The notes under the pieces are model-generated. The model did no database searches, was not told the origin of the DNA, and saw nothing but the letters and a program-made list of their open reading frames with translations. 5,722 nucleotides of DNA, taken from assembly GCA_052034865.1 (NCBI GenBank), contig JBPOIC010000054.1, positions 1-5,722 on the forward strand, read 5' to 3'. The position numbers were made by a program, and so were the translations under genes. How positions within the stretch are numbered: the first letter of the stretch is position 1; every line of letters starts with the position of its first letter. Shown here piece after piece: positions 1-3,173 of this stretch. The stretch comes from JBPOIC01 sp052034865 (GTDB taxonomy: Bacteria; UBA10199; JADFYH01).

Positions 1-136
1 TTGGAATCCGGATTTTTATTTTTTGATTCTTTTCCATTTCATTTCATCAATCCTCTTTAGCTCAGATCCTGAATGGATTTCCCGTCTGTCCTGATTTTAA
101 CAATCGTCTGGCATGAGTTGTGCTTTATTCTAAAGC
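1..136. other. leader region upstream of the toxin-like gene, no gene seen
   Basis: This stretch holds no supportable reading frame. It is pyrimidine-rich on the plus strand. It contains a perfect 10-base palindrome (AATCCGGATT, 5-14) followed by a T-rich run, possibly the tail of an upstream terminator, though a palindrome without a loop cannot form a normal hairpin. No convincing -35/-10 pair and no clear Shine-Dalgarno sequence precede the ATG at 137. An in-frame TAA at 131-133 rules out a further upstream start for the next gene. Confidence 0.4.
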
Positions 137-1048
137 ATGAACTTGTCTTTTATCGCTCAAGCCTACCAGAAAACCCTGCACACTCTTCTTCCCGCTGCTA
201 CCAAGACCAAAGAAGAGATCAAACAATCCCTTCAGAATCTTTCAAATGATGCCGCGCAAGCCAAGGCGAGCGTGAAGCAGCTGTGGGATCTGGAGCAAAG
301 AAAGGATCTTAATAGCTGGAACACGAGAGTGACAGGCAAGATGGGCCCTTGGGATGTGCCGTTTTTAAGAGCCACGGACTTTCAATCGAAGAATCCAGCC
401 CTCAACTCTTTAGATCATCAGGTAAATAACCTGACGGGGCTTTTGAGCGGGGCTGTGAATTCGGTCACGAATGCAGCGGGGGTGTGTCTGTTGGATCTTC
501 CTGCAGCCTTAGAGGATGAGAGTGTGCGCCGAGGAGGGCCGAGCATCAACGAGCTGATGGTGGTGGCTCAGTTAACGGAAGGGCCCGGGCCTGTCTTTAA
601 GGCAGACGATGCATTGGCGTATGGGTTGGGGGTGCTTGCCAAGACCTCCCGATGGGTTAGGGGTGCTAAAGTTGTTTCTAAAGAGATGGAAGTAGGAGAG
701 AAGTTGCTGTCAGAGGCAATACATTCAAATCAATTGCCATCTCTAGATAAGCTTTCACAAGCGGCCGCTGAAATGGATCGCAATGGGCTTACCAAGGCGG
801 GAAGGGCGTTGCAGAAACATAGTGACCGAGTAGGAAGTGCGTTTGCGAAACCTTCAAGCAAGAATTTTAAAAACTTAAATCACGAGGGACAAAGAGTCGT
901 GGATGAGATACTGAATAATCCATTAAGTAAAATGAAATTCGGATATAGTAAAACACTTGGAGCTAAGGTGATTGATATAAAAACACCTGAAAATATTGGC
1001 ATTAGGTATGATGAACAACTCAATTTTATAGGAGTGCTTGAGCCATGA
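137..1048 (+). CDS. polymorphic-toxin-like protein with C-terminal toxin tip
   Basis: Probable toxin of 303 residues, modular in build. Residues 1-60 are hydrophilic and helix-prone (many Lys, Gln, Glu, Ala). Residues about 95-130 form a Gly/Ala/Leu-rich stretch that is not a clear membrane helix. Residues 218-239 carry the GRALQKH...GSAF segment that I know from the junction before toxin tips in Rhs-type and other polymorphic toxins. The last ~60 residues hold NHEGQ (248-252), ILNNP (258-262), VIDI (278-281), GIRYD (288-292) and a terminal FIGVLEP, a pattern recalled from the same class of toxin C-termini. Catalytic residues and the target (possibly RNA) cannot be assigned. No signal peptide, PAAR, Rhs or other delivery domain is visible. 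The stop overlaps the following small gene by 4 bases, as in toxin-immunity pairs. G+C drops sharply near base 855 (residue 240). The ATG at 137 is the only plausible start (in-frame stop at 131-133) but has no clear ribosome-binding site. The toxin role is inferred from motif and context; the gene itself is secure. Confidence 0.75.
   Translation: MNLSFIAQAYQKTLHTLLPAATKTKEEIKQSLQNLSNDAAQAKASVKQLWDLEQRKDLNSWNTRVTGKMGPWDVPFLRATDFQSKNPALNSLDHQVNNLTGLLSGAVNSVTNAAGVCLLDLPAALEDESVRRGGPSINELMVVAQLTEGPGPVFKADDALAYGLGVLAKTSRWVRGAKVVSKEMEVGEKLLSEAIHSNQLPSLDKLSQAAAEMDRNGLTKAGRALQKHSDRVGSAFAKPSSKNFKNLNHEGQRVVDEILNNPLSKMKFGYSKTLGAKVIDIKTPENIGIRYDEQLNFIGVLEP
1030..1034 (+). promoter_or_regulatory. ribosome-binding site of the immunity-like gene
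   Basis: AGGAG lies inside the 3' end of the toxin gene, 10 bases before the ATG at 1045 and 13 before the second ATG at 1048. The spacing favours the first ATG and supports coupled translation of the two genes. Confidence 0.6.
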
Positions 1049-1269
1049 TGATCCATAACGCAGAAATAGTTATCGCCAGCGATTTTGAGCATGAAAAAGT
1101 ATATGCCCAGATTTTGATAGATAAAGAGGAGTTTGCATTGATTACTCAAGAAGAGGATGTCCACATTACATTTTATCCCCAGACTTCCGGCAAACCCTGG
1201 AACTTTAAATTTGATGAAATGATAGAAATTCTCACAAAAGCAAAAGCACATCTGACTCAAGTGAAATAG
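1045..1269 (+). CDS. small acidic protein, probable cognate immunity protein
   Basis: A 74-residue soluble protein with no signal peptide or membrane segment, rich in Glu and Asp. A pattern of short strands (AEIVIA, VYAQILID, EFALIT, VHITFY) is followed by G-x-P-W-N-F (residues 49-54) and a C-terminal amphipathic helix. That alpha/beta look and charge suit a cytoplasmic inhibitor. Its ATG overlaps the TGA of the toxin-like gene (ATGA, 1045-1048), and its A+T-rich composition matches the toxin tip rather than the toxin body, so tip and small gene probably arrived together. Binding and neutralising the tip is inferred from position. I cannot place it in a named immunity family. A second ATG at 1048 is an alternative start one codon later. 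Confidence 0.65.
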   Translation: MMIHNAEIVIASDFEHEKVYAQILIDKEEFALITQEEDVHITFYPQTSGKPWNFKFDEMIEILTKAKAHLTQVK

Positions 1270-1316
1270 TTTTGTGCTTGGGTTTCAGACAAAGACCCGT
1301 AGAGGAATTATGTTGA

Positions 1317-1364
1317 TACCAAGATACTGCAGAAGAAGAGGATTTAAATCCTGAGCAGTTAAAA
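1317..1364 (+). pseudogene. coding-looking extension ahead of the next frame, no usable start
   Basis: The reading frame of the following small gene stays open upstream to a TGA at 1314-1316 and reads as plausible protein (YQDTAEEEDLNPEQLK) running straight into its first annotated residues. It contains no ATG, GTG or TTG. A different frame offers ATG at 1310 or TTG at 1313 behind AGAGGA (1301-1306), but runs only to a TGA at 1352-1354. A single frame change between 1317 and 1351 would join that start to the downstream frame. This suggests a damaged 5' end of the gene at 1365-1580, or a sequencing error. Confidence 0.4.
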
Positions 1365-1580
1365 GTGATGATCCAAATCCTGAAAAACTATGAAGCTAAT
1401 TATGTAAAAAAGCTGGATCCCAAATCGATCATTTCTAAAACAGAGTTCAATCCACCTCCATGCCATATCATCACATTTATCGCCACGATACCCGCGAAAG
1501 AATACCTCGAGTTATTCAAGCAGCTCATCGAGTTTTTAGAAGACGCCGTGAAGAAAAATAAGACGGTGAGGTTTTCGTAG
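1365..1580 (+). CDS. small hypothetical protein, possible orphan or truncated immunity gene
   Basis: A 71-residue frame beginning GTG-ATG (the ATG at 1368 is an equal choice), with only a weak GAG upstream. The product is basic and soluble: an N-terminal helix, a Pro-rich turn with a single Cys (FNPPPCHIIT, about residues 28-37), a short hydrophobic strand, then an amphipathic helix (EYLELFKQLIEFLEDAVKK). I do not recognise the family. It lies 95 bases behind the immunity-like gene on the same strand, where polymorphic-toxin loci often keep extra immunity genes or tip debris. The coding-looking sequence upstream (1317-1364) suggests the native protein was longer. It could be a functional short protein, a truncated remnant, or a frameshifted gene. 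Confidence 0.5.
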   Translation: MMIQILKNYEANYVKKLDPKSIISKTEFNPPPCHIITFIATIPAKEYLELFKQLIEFLEDAVKKNKTVRFS

Positions 1581-1650
1581 TAGAGATGAGGGAGGCTTTT
1601 AATACGGATCTGATTTTTTTTTCAAAAAGCTTACACTTTGAAGAAGAGAA

Positions 1651-1709
1651 CCGGTGATTGCCGCAAAACTGTCCGAACCTTGATGCAGAGATCTTTCGCC
1701 AATCACCGG
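1651..1709 (-). terminator. long imperfect hairpin between convergent genes, possible terminator
   Basis: A perfect 10-base inverted repeat, CCGGTGATTG (1651-1660) and CAATCACCGG (1700-1709), encloses 39 bases. In minus-strand RNA the stem can extend inward past single mismatches to about 17 pairs of 19 (two G-U), leaving a loop of about 21 bases. The plus-strand transcript pairs less well inside. It lies just past the lipoprotein stop, and minus-strand sequence after the stem is pyrimidine-rich (TTCTCTTCTTC) rather than a clean U-tract. A terminator for the lipoprotein gene is the simplest reading; a repetitive extragenic palindrome is an alternative. Confidence 0.45.
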
Positions 1710-1732
1710 ATCTACATCCGAATTTCCTTTTG

Positions 1733-2332
1733 TTATTTTCTTTCCGTTACTTCCAAAATCGCACAGTCCTGGATGGAAAAGTCAAAACCATTGGCAGAGA
1801 AGAGTCCACTGCAGGAGAGGTTGAGGTTTGAGTCGAGAGTAAAGATCACTTCATCAAATGCAGTGTAGCTGACCGTGTTCACTTTCATCGAAGGATTCAT
1901 CTCTACCTGGATGGTACTGCCATTTTGATTCAGATCGAACAGGACCTTGGCATTTCCCTGAAGGACAAAATCACCGCGTTTACAATTTTCTGCCTGGATT
2001 AAAAAATCAACACTTGCCTGAAGTGGATTTTCACTGCAGCCGTAACTGGTGTCATCCGCTGTAACCGTAATACTGCCGGATTCACATGCGCTCACATTTT
2101 CAATGGCGGTGATGGCATTGTTGAATTGGTTGCAATCGGATGCAAGATACAAGCCGGAAGAAGGATTGGAATAAAGCGGTGAAAACTCAGTCAACAGATT
2201 GCTGAGTTGTGAGTCGACTTCCTGTTGGGTGAGGATGGGACTTGTGTTCAAATCGGGATTGTTTTCTGATCCGCAGGAAGAAGAAAGAAGGAGTACGAAC
2301 ACAAGCATGAGAAGTGCGATATTTTTTTTCAT
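1733..2332 (-). CDS. putative lipoprotein, unknown function
   Basis: A 199-residue protein starting at ATG 2332, with a ribosome-binding site 8 bases upstream. Residues 1-20 are a lipoprotein-type signal: MKKN, a hydrophobic core to Leu16, then Ser-Ser-Ser-Cys20 followed by Gly. Leu lies at -4 rather than the usual -3, so the lipobox is slightly atypical. The mature part has six more cysteines (67, 83, 99, 117, 174, 190), enough for three disulfides in the periplasm. After a helical stretch (about 35-55) the rest looks beta-rich with alternating hydrophobic residues (for example SITVTADD, VLQGNAKVLFDL, EVIFTLDSNLNLSC). I recognise no family. It has its own intergenic region and is convergent with the toxin locus, so no partnership with either neighbour is implied. 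Outer-membrane anchoring is expected from the signal; function is unknown. Confidence 0.82.
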   Translation of the reverse strand: MKKNIALLMLVFVLLLSSSCGSENNPDLNTSPILTQQEVDSQLSNLLTEFSPLYSNPSSGLYLASDCNQFNNAITAIENVSACESGSITVTADDTSYGCSENPLQASVDFLIQAENCKRGDFVLQGNAKVLFDLNQNGSTIQVEMNPSMKVNTVSYTAFDEVIFTLDSNLNLSCSGLFSANGFDFSIQDCAILEVTERK

Positions 2333-2340
2333 AAGAAGAT

Positions 2341-2344
2341 CTCC
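2341..2344 (-). promoter_or_regulatory. ribosome-binding site of the lipoprotein gene
   Basis: GGAG on the minus strand, 8 bases before the ATG at 2332, fixes the start directly ahead of the signal peptide. Confidence 0.6.
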
Positions 2345-2433
2345 AGTGGAAAAAATGAATGTTGTTGATGGTTATAAATGGGTTTGAAAAAATCCTGCAT
2401 CATAGATACTGCTGTCCAGAGTTTTGTTGGGAT

Positions 2434-2460
2434 AATCAGAGAATTCTGTATTCTCTAATT
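2434..2460. repeat. imperfect palindrome, possible operator
   Basis: AGAGAAT (2438-2444) and ATTCTCT (2450-2456) are perfect 7-base arms around TCTGT. AAT (2434-2436) and ATT (2458-2460) extend the symmetry after one mismatched position. It lies about 100 bases upstream of the lipoprotein start. No T-tract follows on either strand, so a protein-binding site is as likely as a hairpin. Sequences this A+T-rich can form such arms by chance. Confidence 0.3.
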
Positions 2461-2609
2461 GCCTGGATCCCACCTTAATCTTCTGGATTGTTTCATTTTA
2501 CTTTCGTTATCCTCTACAAAAAAACTTTCATCCTGGCGCTGATCCTGTTTTTTCGCAGTTCTCTTGTCCCTGATCTAATCGTCAATCCGACCATAAAGCG
2601 CTGTAAATT

Positions 2610-3173
2610 TTACAGAGGCTGTTTTTGTCTTTTTTCATGAAATCTTCTTAAAAGAAAAAGAGAAAAACCTCCCAACAGAAAGTGAGTGAAGGAGAAAAAA
2701 GATACTGTTGGATCTGGATTTGAAAGACTGCAGCCCCCTGAGCTTGTGCCTGCATTCAGGTTAAGTTGAGTACAAACACTCGGTGATTCTGATGTGCACG
2801 TGAAACCTTCCTCTATCGTACAACCGCTGGAGCACCCATCTCCATTATTCAGATTGTTATCGTCACAGGCTTCAATAGGGTCTTTTAGACCGCTGCCACA
2901 GGTTTCTCCATTGGCAACCATCTCCGCATAGACTGAGGCGCTCACCAGGCTGATGGAATGCGATATGATAAGTGGTCCCTGAAGCGCATGGGCGATGGCA
3001 TCCTCCACAACAACCCAGTCTCCATCTGAAACCGCATAGATGCAGTCATTCAAAGTCTGATCGCAGGGAGCTACGCCGGGATAGAAATAAACCGAGGCAC
3101 TTGAAACAGAAGACGTCAAAGCAAGGATGAGCACGAGCAGGATGAATTTAATTCGTCTTATCAAATGATTCAC
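2610..3173 (-). CDS. small exported DUF4215 protein with GCSL-type C-terminal sorting tail
   Basis: A 187-residue surface or periplasmic protein; function unknown. The frame is open to an ATG at 3284, but GTG 3173 is chosen: it has AAGGAGA 7 bases upstream, overlaps the preceding stop as GTGA, and starts a clean signal peptide (basic NHLIRRIK, hydrophobic core 10-19, cleavage likely after SSVSSA, residue 26). Residues 37-79 resemble the first turn of exported beta-helix proteins (C-x6-CI, VSDGDWVVV, PLIISHSISLV), but no helix repeats follow. Residues 92-134 are a DUF4215 (Myxococcus cysteine-rich) repeat with EACDDNN, NNGDGCSS and paired cysteines. The tail is SSGGCSL (144-150), a hydrophobic stretch (about 157-175) and an Arg/Lys-rich end, as in MYXO-CTERM-like sorting signals. 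It looks like a paralogue of the upstream giant protein with its beta-helix body lost. It may be functional or decaying; the intact frame, signal and ribosome-binding site favour function. Confidence 0.78.
   Translation of the reverse strand: MNHLIRRIKFILLVLILALTSSVSSASVYFYPGVAPCDQTLNDCIYAVSDGDWVVVEDAIAHALQGPLIISHSISLVSASVYAEMVANGETCGSGLKDPIEACDDNNLNNGDGCSSGCTIEEGFTCTSESPSVCTQLNLNAGTSSGGCSLSNPDPTVSFFSFTHFLLGGFSLFLLRRFHEKRQKQPL

Larger units (their letters stand above)
2333..2609. other. intergenic region upstream of the lipoprotein gene
   Basis: These 277 bases separate the lipoprotein gene from the end of the 187-residue surface protein gene on the same strand. No reading frame in it looks like protein. 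The lipoprotein promoter should lie here, but no -35/-10 pair is convincing. A palindrome at 2434-2460 is the only clear structure. No G+C-rich hairpin with a T-tract follows the upstream gene. Confidence 0.4.

Noticed and set aside
109..124. Sigma-54-like box (TGGCATG, N4, GTGCT, with GG and GC 10 bases apart) ahead of the toxin-like gene
   Set aside because: Spacing fits the -24/-12 consensus, but transcription would begin at or within a few bases of the ATG at 137, leaving no leader or ribosome-binding site. One match in an A+T-rich leader is weak evidence.
880..1260. 126-codon minus-strand frame opposite the toxin tip and immunity gene
   Set aside because: It lies antisense to two better-supported genes. 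Its Cys/Phe-rich product looks like the complement of A-rich coding sequence and has no clear start context.
1614..1622. Run of nine T after the plus-strand small gene, as an intrinsic terminator
   Set aside because: No stable stem directly precedes it; only a weak GCTTTT/AAAAGC pairing flanks it. Left as a possible Rho-independent stop of low confidence.
1638..1868. 76-codon plus-strand frame over the convergent gap and lipoprotein 3' end
   Set aside because: It crosses the hairpin and runs antisense to the lipoprotein. The product has no domain-like pattern, and its start lacks a good ribosome-binding site.
2601..2615. Small inverted repeat CTGTAA/TTACAG at the stop of the 187-residue gene, as a terminator
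   Set aside because: Only six A+T-rich pairs with a three-base loop, overlapping the stop codon and not followed by a T-tract.
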